DNA from: Vagococcus entomophilus
GTDB taxonomy: Bacteria > Bacillota > Bacilli > Lactobacillales > Vagococcaceae
NCBI RefSeq assembly: GCF_003987595.1
Contig: NZ_NGJZ01000002.1
Coordinates: forward strand, 124,001 to 188,000
Reading direction: 5' to 3'
DNA: 64,000 nt
Part shown: in pieces, positions 9,538 to 18,628 of the stretch
How the letters are laid out: each line of letters begins with the position of its first letter
Numbering within the stretch: position 1 is the stretch's first letter
The notes under the pieces: generated by a model
Databases searched by the model: none
Told to the model about the DNA's origin: nothing
Seen by the model: only the letters and a program-made list of their open reading frames with translations
Program-made: the position numbers and the translations under genes

Positions 9538-10278
9538 ATGAGATTGGATAAATTTCTAAGTCAAACAGGTTTTGGCAGCCGCAAAGAAGCCAAAGCATTG
9601 CTCAAGAAAAAAGTCGTGGCTGTTAATGGCGAGTTAGCAAAAGAGGGGAAACAAAGCATAGACGTAGAAAGAGACCGAGTAAGTGTCCAAGGAGAAGTAG
9701 TTATTTATCAAGAGTATTATTACTATATGCTAAACAAACCACAGGGGGTAATTTCGGCTACGGAAGATCAGAGCCAGCGAACAGTTTTGGACTTATTTAA
9801 AAGGGAAGATTATCGGATGGATTTATTCCCAGTAGGTCGCTTAGACAAAGACACGGTCGGGTTGCTTTTGATCACCAATGATGGTGCTTTGGCACATGAA
9901 CTGCTTTCTCCCAAAAAACATGTCGATAAAACCTATATCGCAAAAATTGAAGGAAAAGTGACAAATAATGATGTACAGATTTTTGCTCGTGGGATGCAAC
10001 TTACGAATCAAGAGCATTGCTTGCCTGCGCAATTGACGATTTTAAATAGTGAACATTTGCCCGAAACACAAACTCTTATATCCTTAGTGATTCAAGAAGG
10101 AAAATTTCATCAAGTTAAGAGGATGTTTGAAGCAGTAAACAAGAAAGTCGTGGCATTGAAGAGAACCAAGATGGGGCCGTTACAATTGGATGAAACTTTG
10201 AAAAAAGGGCAATATAGGTCATTAACGAACCATGAAGTAGCCTTGCTTAAAGAACATCAGACAAGAAAAAATGAGTAA
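9538..10278 (+). CDS. RsuA/RluB-family rRNA pseudouridine synthase
   Basis: About 246 residues. An N-terminal S4 RNA-binding domain (RLDKFLSQTGFGSRKEAKALL, about residues 2-60) precedes the RsuA-type catalytic domain. The catalytic Asp is in GRLDKDTVGLLLITNDG, and the family motif NKPQGVISAT is present. It isomerises a uridine in ribosomal RNA, probably 16S U516 (RsuA-like). The start at 9538 is supported by AGAAAGGA at 9522-9529 with 8-base spacing; upstream in-frame starts fall within the terminator stem. Confidence 0.9.
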   Translation: MRLDKFLSQTGFGSRKEAKALLKKKVVAVNGELAKEGKQSIDVERDRVSVQGEVVIYQEYYYYMLNKPQGVISATEDQSQRTVLDLFKREDYRMDLFPVGRLDKDTVGLLLITNDGALAHELLSPKKHVDKTYIAKIEGKVTNNDVQIFARGMQLTNQEHCLPAQLTILNSEHLPETQTLISLVIQEGKFHQVKRMFEAVNKKVVALKRTKMGPLQLDETLKKGQYRSLTNHEVALLKEHQTRKNE

Positions 10279-10288
10279 GATGCACGTT

Positions 10289-11149
10289 TTAATGAAGTGA
10301 TGTGCGCGTTTCTTGAAAACTCTCAAAAAGTTTCATCGCAAGTGGGATTTCTTTGATTAGGGTGCTGGGAAGGACAACATAATGTGTTTGAGCAATTTTT
10401 TCAGCAATAAAACTATGTAAATAAACAGCAGCGAGTAGAGTTTGAGTGTGGTGCGGAAATTGAGCATAAAAACCGGCAATCATGCCCGCTAGTGTGTCCC
10501 CCATCCCTCCAGTAGCCATAGCGGGAGTTCCTAATGGATTTTTCCATGTTTGTTTAGCGGTATAGATTTCAGTGCGATGCTTTTTGAGAACGATTTGTGC
10601 GCCCAGTTGTTGTTGAGCCTGGCGATTTTTTTCTGGCGTTTGTTCTGCAATCGTGATGCCGCTTAAACGTTGCCACTCCATTTCATGAGGGGTGAAAATG
10701 AGATTTTGTGTTGGATGGGGAGGTAGGTGTTCTTTATGCTCTGCGTAAAGGGTGATAGCAGAGCCATCAATAATACAAATTTGTTTGGTCTGCAAGTGCT
10801 CTAGTACGAAAGAAAGCAAAGAGAAGGCACCTTGTTCAAGACCTAAACCAGGACCAATCACAATTACTGTTGCTTTTTTCAGTTGATTGGTTACTGCTTT
10901 TGTATCGTTCCAATCTAACACCATGGTTTCAGGAACCATCGCATGCACAGCAGCATGATTTTGGACATCAGTTACGGTGGTAGTAAGACCAGCTCCGCTA
11001 TAGACGGTTGCAGCGCTACACAGCTGAATCGCCCCACCATATTGTTTGTTCCCTCCGATAATGACTACCTGGCCATAGGAACCTTTATGACTATGTTCAG
11101 GGCGTTTTTGAATAGTCTGAGTCAGTACTTCTGCATAAATAAGTTTCAT
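10289..11149 (-). CDS. nnrD: ADP-dependent (S)-NAD(P)H-hydrate dehydratase
   Basis: A 286-residue ribokinase-fold enzyme of the YjeF C-terminal (CARKD) family. It repairs hydrated NAD(P)H using ADP. Visible motifs are VIIGGNKQYGGA near the N-terminus, GPGLG in the middle, FTPHEMEWQRLSG, and the active-site loop GGMGDTLAGMIAGF with the catalytic Asp. The epimerase (YjeF N-terminal) half is absent, so this is the stand-alone dehydratase. It is convergent with the pseudouridine synthase gene (10-base gap) and divergent from pepV. Confidence 0.92.
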   Translation of the reverse strand: MKLIYAEVLTQTIQKRPEHSHKGSYGQVVIIGGNKQYGGAIQLCSAATVYSGAGLTTTVTDVQNHAAVHAMVPETMVLDWNDTKAVTNQLKKATVIVIGPGLGLEQGAFSLLSFVLEHLQTKQICIIDGSAITLYAEHKEHLPPHPTQNLIFTPHEMEWQRLSGITIAEQTPEKNRQAQQQLGAQIVLKKHRTEIYTAKQTWKNPLGTPAMATGGMGDTLAGMIAGFYAQFPHHTQTLLAAVYLHSFIAEKIAQTHYVVLPSTLIKEIPLAMKLFESFQETRTSLH

Positions 11150-11276
11150 TTGTACACACTCCTTTCTCTATTAGTATATAGCGAAAAAGAAAAAAGGGAA
11201 ATTAGAAGGATTGTTTTTATTTTTTTGCCAGAAAATGGTATGATAAGAAAGATTAAGTGGAATGGAGTGAAGGAAA

Positions 11277-12689
11277 ATGACGATTAATTGGAAAAAGGAA
11301 GTAGAAAGTCGTAAAGACGACTTATTTAAAGATTTATTCGATTTATTAAGTGTCCCTAGTGTCCGTGAAGATGAGAAAGCAACAGAAAGTGCCCCAGTAG
11401 GACCAGGACCTAAAGCAGCATTGCTAAAATTCTTAGAAATTGGAGAACGTGACGGTTTTACAACGAAAAATGTTGATAACCTAGCTGGGCATATTGAATA
11501 TGGTTCAGGCGACGAAACATTGGGAATTTTTGGACATGTCGATGTTGTCCCAGTTGGAAATGGCTGGAATACAGATCCTTTCAAACCAGTGATTAAAGAC
11601 GGCAAATTATTTGCTCGTGGAGCCAGTGATGATAAAGGGCCAAGTGTTGCAGCTTATTATGGGTTGAAAATTATCAAAGAATTGGGTCTTCCAGTCACAA
11701 AACGTGTTCGTTTCATCATCGGAACAGATGAGGAAAGTGGTTGGAAATGTATGGATCGTTACCTACAAGTAGAAGAAAAGCCTGATTTTGGGTTCTCACC
11801 TGATGCAGAGTTTCCAATTATCAATGGAGAAAAAGGAAATACAACGATTCGTCTATATTTTGAGGGTCAAAATGCAGGTACATATACACTTTCTTCGTTC
11901 CAATCTGGACAAAGAGAAAATATGGTTCCAGCAGAAGCATTTGCAACGGTTCTTGTCAAAGATGCAGCAGAAGCAGAACAATTAAAAACTAATTTTGAGT
12001 TATTTGTCAAAGAACAACCAGTTATAGGTGAAGTAACTGTCGATGGGACAAAAGTAGCTTTAAAAACTCTAGGAAAAGCAGCTCACGCGCAAGAACCTCG
12101 TGGTGGGATTAATGCGGCTACTTACTTAGCGACTTTTCTAGTGGACTATGATTTTGGTGGAGATGCGAAAAACTATTTAGAAACAATTGCCCACTTCTTA
12201 CATGAGTCTTCACGTGCTGAAAAATTTGGGACAGCGTATACAGATGAAAAAATGGGGGATCTAACCATGAACCCAGGACTGTTTAGCTTTGAAGATAACC
12301 AAAAGGAAAATATGGTGGCACTAAATTTCCGCTTCCCGAAAGGAATTTCACCAGAAGATTTAGAAAAAGCAATTTTAGGGAAAGTAAAAAATATCAAATT
12401 GAAACGTGGACGCACGCAAGAACCACACTACGTACCTGTTACAGATCCATTAGTTGCAACGTTATTGGATGTTTATGAAGAGCATACTGGACTTAAAGGT
12501 CATGAACAAGTAATCGGTGGCGGAACATTTGGTCGCTTGCTTGATCGCGGTGTTGCATACGGTGCAATGTTCCCACATAGCATAGATACGATGCATCAAG
12601 ACAATGAGTTTATGGCAGTGGATGATATCGTCAACGCTGCGGTGATTTATGCTGATGCAATCTATCGCTTGATTCAACCTGAAAAATAA
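11277..12689 (+). CDS. pepV: Dipeptidase PepV
   Basis: A 470-residue M20A metallopeptidase that cleaves dipeptides in the cytoplasm. It has the metal site motif FGHVDVVPVGNGW, the second metal block ARGASDDKGP, the catalytic Glu region GTDEESGWKCMDRY, and the lid-domain HAQEPRGGINAA motif. Length is typical of lactobacillales PepV. RBS GAAGGA is just upstream, and an extended -10 (TGGTATGAT, about 11236-11244) lies ahead of the start. Monocistronic with a strong terminator. Confidence 0.95.
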   Translation: MTINWKKEVESRKDDLFKDLFDLLSVPSVREDEKATESAPVGPGPKAALLKFLEIGERDGFTTKNVDNLAGHIEYGSGDETLGIFGHVDVVPVGNGWNTDPFKPVIKDGKLFARGASDDKGPSVAAYYGLKIIKELGLPVTKRVRFIIGTDEESGWKCMDRYLQVEEKPDFGFSPDAEFPIINGEKGNTTIRLYFEGQNAGTYTLSSFQSGQRENMVPAEAFATVLVKDAAEAEQLKTNFELFVKEQPVIGEVTVDGTKVALKTLGKAAHAQEPRGGINAATYLATFLVDYDFGGDAKNYLETIAHFLHESSRAEKFGTAYTDEKMGDLTMNPGLFSFEDNQKENMVALNFRFPKGISPEDLEKAILGKVKNIKLKRGRTQEPHYVPVTDPLVATLLDVYEEHTGLKGHEQVIGGGTFGRLLDRGVAYGAMFPHSIDTMHQDNEFMAVDDIVNAAVIYADAIYRLIQPEK

Positions 12690-12717
12690 TTTTTTAAGAT
12701 AAAAAAGATAGTAACTA

Positions 12718-12757
12718 AAAAACACGGTTCAAGAATTTTCTTGAACCGTGTTTTTTT
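12718..12757 (+). terminator. Terminator after pepV
   Basis: An 18-bp perfect stem (12718-12735 with 12738-12755) around TT with T/A flanks. It is symmetrical and may also end the opposing gene at 12770-13018. Confidence 0.9.
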
Positions 12758-12769
12758 CTCGCTCTTGTC

Positions 12770-13018
12770 TTACGAGCAAGTTAACTTCAGTCTATGATAA
12801 TTGATAACGGTTTGACCGTTTGTGTTAAAAATCAACTCTTTGTTGCTTGAGCATGCATCAATATGCACAATCGCAGCGTTGGTCAATTGTTTGGTAATCG
12901 TACCAGATTCTATAGAACCATGTAGATTGAAGGTTACGTGTGTGCCAGGGGCAAATAGGCGCCCTGTTTCTGAAGGTGTCGGGTTACTGTCATTCATTTT
13001 ATTGCTAAAAACGACCAT
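12770..13018 (-). CDS. DUF2187-like small protein
   Basis: An 82-residue soluble protein without signal or membrane segment. Residues about 25-80 (FNLHGSIESGTITKQLTNAAIVHID, and HRLKL at the end) resemble the small KOW-like DUF2187 family (B. subtilis YkvS type), whose function is unknown. The first 24 residues are Ser/Thr/Pro-rich and unlike that family, so the gene may start later or carry a private extension. An AAAGGA ribosome site 8 bases ahead supports the given start. The family call rests on pattern only. Confidence 0.6.
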   Translation of the reverse strand: MVVFSNKMNDSNPTPSETGRLFAPGTHVTFNLHGSIESGTITKQLTNAAIVHIDACSSNKELIFNTNGQTVINYHRLKLTCS

Positions 13019-13139
13019 ATTACCATTCCTTTCTTGTTACTACTAGTATACCACACTAAAAGAACTTAAGGAGAGTAACATTTTTTTACAGTCAAAGAAA
13101 CAAATTTACAAAAAAAGGGATTTTTCTTTTAGAAAACCC

Positions 13140-13168
13140 TTTACATTTTGTTAGTAACGTTGTATGCT
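13140..13168 (+). promoter_or_regulatory. Promoter and long leader of the cold-shock gene
   Basis: TTTACA at 13140-13145, 17-bp spacer, TATGCT at 13163-13168. The transcript would carry an untranslated leader of about 120 bases before the start at 13294. Long structured leaders are usual for csp mRNAs and control their cold-dependent translation and stability. Confidence 0.6.
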
Positions 13169-13293
13169 TAATGAGTAAGTTGTTTGGTAAAACTTAGAAG
13201 GCTATTTTACATTATTTGTTCTATTGACCTCTTTTGTAGCATCGACAATCTTTACAAAATTATGCGTTATTACGCTCAAGGAGGAAACATATT

Positions 13294-13494
13294 ATGGCAC
13301 AAGGAACAGTAAAATGGTTTAACGGAGAAAAAGGATTCGGTTTCATCACACCTGAAGAAGGACAAGATGTATTCGTACATTTCTCAGCTATCCAAGGTGA
13401 AGGATTCAAAACTTTAGACGAAGGTCAATCTGTAACATTCGACGTTGAAGAATCAGATCGTGGACCACAAGCAACTAACGTTGTAAAAAACTAA
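13294..13494 (+). CDS. cspA: Cold-shock protein (CspA family)
   Basis: A 66-residue single cold-shock domain that binds single-stranded RNA and DNA. RNP1 (KGFGFIT) and RNP2 (VFVHF) are intact and the start is the usual [11 protein letters not shown] very strong AAGGAGG ribosome site stands before the ATG, as expected of an abundant protein. It is preceded by a leader of about 120 bases and followed by its own terminator, so it is monocistronic. Which csp paralogue it equals cannot be told from sequence alone. Confidence 0.96.
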   Translation: MAQGTVKWFNGEKGFGFITPEEGQDVFVHFSAIQGEGFKTLDEGQSVTFDVEESDRGPQATNVVKN

Positions 13495-13509
13495 TTTAAA
13501 CAATTTTGA

Positions 13510-13540
13510 GCCTCTCTTCCTTGGAAGAGACGCTTTTTTT
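13510..13540 (+). terminator. Terminator of the cold-shock gene
   Basis: An 11-position stem with one mismatch (13510-13520 with 13523-13533) followed by seven T. Confidence 0.85.
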
Positions 13541-13608
13541 ATATCCGGCTTTTTTACGATATAAAAAAGTAAAACTTGATTTAAAGGATTTGTGGTAAGC
13601 AAAGGAAA

Positions 13609-13640
13609 AAAGACTAGTGCGCTATTAAATGCTAGTCTTT
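13609..13640 (-). terminator. Terminator of the secreted-protein gene 13669-14088
   Basis: Stem AAAGACTAG / CTAGTCTTT (13609-13617 with 13632-13640). It is flanked by A on one side and T on the other, so it can work in both directions; it mainly serves the minus-strand gene just upstream of it. Confidence 0.7.
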
Positions 13641-13668
13641 TTTTGTTTATGTAAAAAGTATATGATTG

Positions 13669-14088
13669 TTACCAAATAGATACTTCTAAATCTTTTGATA
13701 CTTGTCCAATCACTTGTTTTTGAGCATTGTAAAATGTAGCGCGAACAGAAGTAGCTAAAGTGTTTGTTTCAAGATTATTTGCGGCAAAGCTATCTGCATA
13801 GCCACCTACATTTATCGTAGGTAAAATGGTGATTGTTTGCTTGTTAGCATCTAAAACTTCTACCTTAACAGTATTTCCAACACCGGTAGTCACACCACCA
13901 CTGAGGTTAATGAAGTATTCACCATTAAAGCTAATAGAATCATTCGTTGGAAGTGCTAGTTTAAAACCTTCTTGGACATTATGAGTCAATTCTGCTGCTT
14001 CAACTTTTGTGTTTGAACTGACAAACATAGATCCTGACACGCCAATAGTTGCAAGTGTTAGTACGGTAATTAAAATATTTTTTTTCAT
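13669..14088 (-). CDS. Small secreted protein of unknown function
   Basis: A 139-residue exported protein with a clear signal peptide (residues about 1-32, cleavage near KVEAAE) and a mature part of about 107 residues, beta-rich with no cysteines (VKVEVLDANKQTITILP, VRATFYNAQKQVIGQVS). The alternation of short strands suggests an Ig-like or carboxypeptidase-regulatory-like fold, but I recognise no family. There is no anchor motif, so it is probably released. An AAAGGAG ribosome site precedes the start. Monocistronic. Confidence 0.7.
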   Translation of the reverse strand: MKKNILITVLTLATIGVSGSMFVSSNTKVEAAELTHNVQEGFKLALPTNDSISFNGEYFINLSGGVTTGVGNTVKVEVLDANKQTITILPTINVGGYADSFAANNLETNTLATSVRATFYNAQKQVIGQVSKDLEVSIW

Positions 14089-14557
14089 GTAAATCTCCTT
14101 TAGGTTAAATAGTTTGAATGTTCATTATACATTCATAACATTAAATAGCAGTGTGTAAACTCTAAAAAATACATGGAACATAATGGTTTTATTATAGTTA
14201 AAACGTTAAGGAATTATTTGAATTTAAAAAAGATTGTCTATTTTTTTATCAAAGTGCTTATATGTGTTATGTGTTGGTCATGTACAACTTTTCGTTTTGT
14301 TTAGCAATGTTGATTGTAAGGCTACACGAGTATTAAAAACGAAGAAGACGAAAGGAGAAAGTCAAAAATGAGATTCTATCTGAAAATTTACGATGGGTCA
14401 AAACTAGGTATCTGAGCAGACCCAAAAGCTAGTTAGAAAGTTGAGAGATACAAAATGTCTGAAAATTAATAGGAAATGTAATAAAAGTGAGGGTCTCCTT
14501 TTATTACACTTCCTTTGCTATTGATATAGAAACAATAATGATGTAGCAATAGTAGAA
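14089..14557 (+). other. Gap holding a short transcription unit with a 15-codon ORF
   Basis: This gap holds no full gene. An AAAGGAG ribosome site at 14351-14357 precedes an ATG at 14368-14370 that opens a 15-codon frame (MRFYLKIYDGSKLGI, stop TGA 14413-14415). The same frame stays open for six more codons (ADPKAS) before a TAG. A 17-bp hairpin at 14471-14514 follows. It may be a small peptide gene, a small RNA, or the start of a decayed gene. Confidence 0.4.
14471..14518. terminator. Hairpin terminator between two converging units
   Basis: A 17-position stem with one mismatch (14471-14487 with 14498-14514). The flanking T tracts are weak on both sides. It sits between the short plus-strand unit and the end of the minus-strand lipoprotein gene and may serve both. 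Confidence 0.6.
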
Positions 14558-15007
14558 TTAATAGGCCAACTTATAAGTTCCGTCTTGGTAAACTTTATAA
14601 ATTCCAACAGTTCCGCTACCGCCTTGCTTTATAATTGATTTAGACATCAATTTTATTTCGTAATAAGCACCAGCTTCGTCCGTTTTAGGTGTATCGGTAA
14701 GTGCTACATACTCAATATCATCACTATTGTTAAGCTGTTGTTTCAAATGATCAATGGCTTTGTCAGGAGAATCGATTGTGCTTGAAACAATACTGGTACT
14801 TGTATTAGTGGTGCTGGAGGCAGTTGTCGCTGACGTAGGACTGGTGGAATCGGTGGTACTTTGGGAAGCAGTTGTGGTAGCAGTGCTTGAAATGCTACTG
14901 CTTTTTTGAGTCGAACTGCTACTGGAACTTTCCTTTTTGTTTTGAGTGCAAGCACCTAATGTGAATAGAGCACAAATAGCTAAACTAATAAATCCAAATT
15001 TTTTCAT
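14558..15007 (-). CDS. Lipoprotein with Ser/Thr-rich linker
   Basis: A 149-residue lipoprotein. Signal peptide with lipobox LGAC (Cys20), then a low-complexity Ser/Thr linker of about 50 residues (about 27-78), then a compact C-terminal domain of about 70 residues (SPDKAIDHLKQQL, YYEIKLMSKSIIKQGGSGTVGIYKVYQDGTYKLAY). The C-terminal part resembles small PepSY-like or DUF4767-like extracellular domains of firmicute lipoproteins, but I cannot assign a family firmly. Expected outside the membrane, lipid-anchored at Cys20. Monocistronic; RBS AAAGGAG. Confidence 0.75.
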   Translation of the reverse strand: MKKFGFISLAICALFTLGACTQNKKESSSSSSTQKSSSISSTATTTASQSTTDSTSPTSATTASSTTNTSTSIVSSTIDSPDKAIDHLKQQLNNSDDIEYVALTDTPKTDEAGAYYEIKLMSKSIIKQGGSGTVGIYKVYQDGTYKLAY

Positions 15008-15107
15008 TGAAATAAACTCCTTTGTAATGTTATTGTAATAATTGTAACATTTCGTCTTTTTTTTGTAAACATTTATTTTAATATTAGAAGATTAAAATAA
15101 ATTTAAA

Positions 15108-15143
15108 AAAGACAGCATAACGATAAATCGTTTTGCTGTCTTT
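15108..15143 (-). terminator. Terminator of argS
   Basis: A 17-position stem with one mismatch (15108-15124 with 15127-15143); on the minus strand it runs into a T tract, just past the argS stop. Confidence 0.85.
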
Positions 15144-15169
15144 CTCAGTGGACAAGGATGAGCTGTTTT

Positions 15170-16864
15170 TTACATTTCTTCAGGAGCTTGCACCCCAAGT
15201 AAGCGTAAATCTTCTTTTAGTAGCGTCTTAACTGCGTAGACAAGTACTAAGCGAGCTTGTTTTTCTGCATCATCTGTTAAGATTTTGACGTGAGCGTAAT
15301 ATTTATTGAATGTTTGTGCCAGTTGAATCGCATGTTTTGCAATAACAGAAGGTTCATATTTTTCAGCAGCTTTTAAGACCGTAGAGGGAAATGCTTGGAT
15401 TAATTTGACAACTTCCCAACTATCTTCGTCGTTTAAAGCAAAACTTTGGTTTAAATCAATAGTTGAGACAGTCCATTCTGTCTTTCTTAAGATGCTGGCA
15501 CAGCGAGCGTGAGTATACTGAACGTAAGGGCCAGTTTCGCCTTCAAAACGAACGACTTCTTCTAGCGTAAAATCAAAATTGTTCAAACGGTCATTTTTGA
15601 GGTCGTGGAACACAACTGCACCGGTTCCAACTTGATGTGCAACAAGTTCTTTGTTCTCTAAAGTTGGATTCTTCTCTTGAATTTGTTCTTTGGCAGAAGC
15701 AACGGCTTCGTTTAAAACCTCTTCGAGTAAAACAATTTTTCCTTTTCTCGTTGAAAGCTTCTTGCCATCTTTTGTAATTAAGCCAAATGGAATATGATGA
15801 ATGTCTTGATACCACTCAAAGCCTAGTTCTTTAATCACTGCTTTTAATTGTTTGAAGTGGATACTTTGTTCGTTCCCAACAACATATAGCGATTGGTCAA
15901 AGTTGTATTCACGTTTTCGGTAAAATGCGGCAGCAAGATCACGGGTCATATAAAGAGTGGCACCATCTGATTTGCGGATTAGTGCGGGATTTAAGTTATA
16001 ATCGGTCAAATCCACAATTTCTGCACCACGATCTGTTTTTAGTAAGTGTTTTTCTTCTAACAAATCGATAACTTCATCCATTTTGTCATTGAAAAAGGCT
16101 TCACCATTAAAGGAATCAAACGTAATCTCTAGCATATCATAAATGTGTTGAAACTCTTTTAGCGATTCTTCACGGAACCATTTCCATAAGTGTAAAGCTT
16201 CTTGGTCGCCATCTTCTAGTTTTTTAAACCATAAGCGTCCTTCATCTTCAAGTGAGGAGTCTGTTTCAGCTCTTTCATGAAAATCAACATACAAGCGTAG
16301 CAATTCTTGAATGGGTGCTTTTTTAACAGCCTCTTCATCGCCCCATTTCTTATAAGCTACAATCAATTTCCCAAATTGGGTTCCCCAGTCGCCTAGATGG
16401 TTGATACGAATAGGCGTATAGCCAAGCTTTGCCAAAATATTAGCTAAGGAATTCCCAATTACAGTAGAACGTAAATGCCCCATAGAAATTGGTTTAGCGA
16501 TATTTGGAGAAGACATATCAATTGGGACATTTTTCCCAAGACCAATGGTGGCATCTCCGTATTTTTCTTGTTCTTTGCACACAAGAGCCAAAGTTTTTGC
16601 ACTGACCTTTTTTTTATCTAGAAAGAAATTCAAATAAGGACCAACTACTTCGATTTTTTCGAAATTTTCCGGATTTATTTTTTCTGCTAGTTCTTGTGCA
16701 ATCATTTGTGGTGCTTTACGCAATACCTTTGCAAGTGCAAAAGTTGGAAAAGCAACATCTCCGTGTTGTACGGATTTGGGTGTTTCTAATAGGCTGGAAA
16801 TTTCTTCTAGTGATAAATATTCAGCTAATTCTTGGTGTAAGGCTAAGGCAACAAGTTCTCTCAT
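15170..16864 (-). CDS. argS: Arginine-tRNA ligase
   Basis: A 564-residue class I synthetase that charges tRNA-Arg. It has the ArgRS N-terminal Add-1 domain (about 1-85), the HIGH-type motif in [17 protein letters not shown] (about 118-134), the [15 protein letters not shown] block that replaces KMSKS (about 370), and a C-terminal anticodon-binding DALR domain ([15 protein letters not shown] through [11 protein letters not shown]). Normal bacterial length. Divergent from argR with about 210 bases between them; ARG-box-like sequence overlaps its promoter. Confidence 0.97.
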   Translation of the reverse strand: MRELVALALHQELAEYLSLEEISSLLETPKSVQHGDVAFPTFALAKVLRKAPQMIAQELAEKINPENFEKIEVVGPYLNFFLDKKKVSAKTLALVCKEQEKYGDATIGLGKNVPIDMSSPNIAKPISMGHLRSTVIGNSLANILAKLGYTPIRINHLGDWGTQFGKLIVAYKKWGDEEAVKKAPIQELLRLYVDFHERAETDSSLEDEGRLWFKKLEDGDQEALHLWKWFREESLKEFQHIYDMLEITFDSFNGEAFFNDKMDEVIDLLEEKHLLKTDRGAEIVDLTDYNLNPALIRKSDGATLYMTRDLAAAFYRKREYNFDQSLYVVGNEQSIHFKQLKAVIKELGFEWYQDIHHIPFGLITKDGKKLSTRKGKIVLLEEVLNEAVASAKEQIQEKNPTLENKELVAHQVGTGAVVFHDLKNDRLNNFDFTLEEVVRFEGETGPYVQYTHARCASILRKTEWTVSTIDLNQSFALNDEDSWEVVKLIQAFPSTVLKAAEKYEPSVIAKHAIQLAQTFNKYYAHVKILTDDAEKQARLVLVYAVKTLLKEDLRLLGVQAPEEM

Positions 16865-16933
16865 TTTTTTCCTCCATTGTTTTGTGTATGTATAAAATAA
16901 TAAGTCATAACGTATTTCAGTGTATTCTCATAG

Positions 16934-16953
16934 GAAATATCTTATTCATTATA
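16934..16953 (-). promoter_or_regulatory. argS promoter -10 with adjoining ARG-box-like site
   Basis: On the minus strand TATAAT (16948-16953) runs directly into TGAATAAGATATTTC (16934-16948), a close relative of the ArgR operator TGAATA-N-ATTCA. The position would let ArgR block argS transcription. A site prediction only. Confidence 0.4.
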
Positions 16954-17015
16954 GCAAAAAAAAGTTTATTTTACTATCATATCCAGGGAAGAAAAATTGA
17001 ATAAAAAACCAAACA

Positions 17016-17046
17016 TATTTGAATATATACAGTTTTTTGGTATAAT
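17016..17046 (+). promoter_or_regulatory. argR promoter with ARG-box-like half site
   Basis: TATAAT at 17041-17046 lies 30 bases ahead of argR. TTTGAATATATACAG at about 17020-17034 overlaps the expected -35 region and resembles half of an ARG box, which would fit autoregulation. Weak evidence. Confidence 0.35.
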
Positions 17047-17075
17047 AGGTAAGAAATTATTCGTGGAGGTAGAAA

Positions 17076-17528
17076 ATGAAAAAAACAAATCGGCAAGCCT
17101 TAATCAAACAACTTATTTTACAACATGATATTGAAACACAAGATGAATTGATTGAGTTATTAGAAGATCAAGGGGTGAAAGCAACACAAGCGACAGTTTC
17201 TAGAGATATTCGAGAGCTGAGTGTTGTAAAAACAAGAGCTAAAAATGGCAATGTTAAATACACCATTTTTACACAAAGTGCAGTTTCGGATGAAGAAAAA
17301 CTAAAAGAGAGCGTAAGAGATTCGGTCATTAAGATCCAACAAGTCCAGTTTGTGAATGTGGTGCATACGACACTTGGAACAGCCAACGTGGTTGCTGCAG
17401 TGATTGATGAATTGAATTATCCAGAAATTGCAGGAACCCTAGCTGGGGCAGATACGATTGTTATTTTCTCTCCAGATGAGCAAGCAGCTAAAAAAATGAA
17501 TCAACTAATTGCAGATTCAATTGTCTAA
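17076..17528 (+). CDS. argR: Arginine repressor ArgR/AhrC
   Basis: A 150-residue transcription regulator. The N-terminal winged helix (about 1-70) includes the DNA-contact motif ATVSRDIRELSVVK. The C-terminal arginine-binding and hexamerisation domain (about 80-150) includes GTLAGADTIVIF. It represses arginine biosynthesis and can activate catabolism when arginine is present. RBS GTGGAGG. Next to argS as in many Lactobacillales, and the likely controller of argCJBDF at the other end of this window. Confidence 0.95.
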   Translation: MKKTNRQALIKQLILQHDIETQDELIELLEDQGVKATQATVSRDIRELSVVKTRAKNGNVKYTIFTQSAVSDEEKLKESVRDSVIKIQQVQFVNVVHTTLGTANVVAAVIDELNYPEIAGTLAGADTIVIFSPDEQAAKKMNQLIADSIV

Positions 17529-17530
17529 AT

Positions 17531-17579
17531 AGAATAAAAAAGACAGAAACGGAGGCCTCGTTCCTGTCTTTTTTATTCT
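17531..17579. terminator. Terminator after argR
   Basis: A 21-position stem with one mismatch (17531-17551 with 17559-17579), with A-rich and T-rich arms; very strong. Confidence 0.92.
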
Positions 17580-17698
17580 ATTTTTTTTTGTTAAATCAAA
17601 AAATTTGTAGATAGAAAAAAATTTTCTATGTAGATACTAGTTCGAAATATAGAGATACTTGTAATGGACAAAACGAATTAAATTTGAGGGGTGTGGAA

Positions 17699-17959
17699 GT
17701 GAGTAGTAAGAAATTGGAAGACTTGTTATTTCAATATTTGAGTACGCCAGAAGGTCGACTCGATTCGACTTTTCCAGCTTTTTGTCATTATTTACGCATA
17801 AAGGATGATAATTTACTGGTAAAGAAAAAAATGGGGTTAGAATTAATGGCTCAGTTGAAAACCACTGACAGAATAAAGATTACTTATGAAAGAGTAGATA
17901 ACAGAGTTCAAACGGTTTTCTTATTAGATAAAGGATCAAAGGGAATGGAGAGAAAATAA
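17699..17959 (+). CDS. Small hypothetical protein, first gene of WG-repeat operon
   Basis: About 86 residues, soluble, no signal. I do not recognise the family. It is acidic and basic in alternation, with a predicted helical first half (KKLEDLLFQYLSTPEG) and a strand-rich end (DRIKITYERVDNRVQTVFLL). Start GTG 17699 is chosen because GAGGGG at 17686-17691 is 7 bases upstream; in-frame TTG 17684 and GTG 17693 are less well placed. The stop codon is followed at once by the GTG of the next (broken) gene, so they are one operon. Confidence 0.6.
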   Translation: MSSKKLEDLLFQYLSTPEGRLDSTFPAFCHYLRIKDDNLLVKKKMGLELMAQLKTTDRIKITYERVDNRVQTVFLLDKGSKGMERK

Positions 17960-18628
17960 GTGAAGCATAAAAAAAATTTTTTAGGTATTGTGGCATGTGT
18001 AGGGATTTTTTGTACAGAAATTGAAAGAGCGAGTGCAGAGCTTGCTCCTAGCGACCAAAAGTAATTAGCCGACCTCTATCATTCAACCTATATAGATTGG
18101 CAGAAGAAAAGTGAGGCGCAAGATTTGCTTACGAAAGGGCAAGATTTGACTGTCTGTTTAAGTGAAGCAGTAGATTCGGCTCATTCAGATGTAAGAGATT
18201 TGTCATTTCAACTTGGACAGAAGGAAATTGGACTTAATTTTTCTGGATTTAATATATGGACAGAAGGGGATTTAGATGATGCGCAGGGAAATAGTTACCT
18301 TATTTTAAAGACAGAGACTGCCTCTAACTATAAGATTCAAATGAGAGCAACGACGAAAATGTTAGACGAGTATCAAAAGGGGGATACTGCTCAGGATTTA
18401 GGTCTAACTTTTCCACATACAAATGTTCATGAAGTAAAAACTGATGCAATCAGTGGAAGAATAGAGATTAGCAGTGAAAAAAATGGTCTGGTCTTTTATA
18501 GCACAGTGGATGGAAATCAATTAGAAATAACTTTGTGGAGTAAAAGGACACTTACGACAAATGATGTTCGTTTTTTTGAGCTTATGATTTCTTCAATTGA
18601 AGTGGTAAGTAAAGGGAAGAGCGTATGA
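17960..18628 (+). pseudogene. Secreted protein gene broken by an in-frame stop
   Basis: The frame opens with GTG at 17960 (RBS GGAGAG at 17946-17951) and encodes a signal-peptide-like start (FLGIVACVGIFCTEIERASAE). It meets TAA at 18062-18064 after 34 codons and then continues open in the same frame to 18628. The downstream part has about 168 residues from a possible TTG at 18125 and lacks an export signal of its own. The body is beta-rich (LNFSGFNIWTEGDLDD, ISSIEVVSKG); no family recognised. It overlaps the next gene by ATGA, so the operon was once intact. A single nonsense change, or a base-call error, explains it. Confidence 0.7.

Noticed and set aside
12822..13046. Plus-strand 74-residue open frame opposite the DUF2187-like gene
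   Set aside because: No ribosome site, and it is fully opposite a better-supported gene with a good ribosome site.
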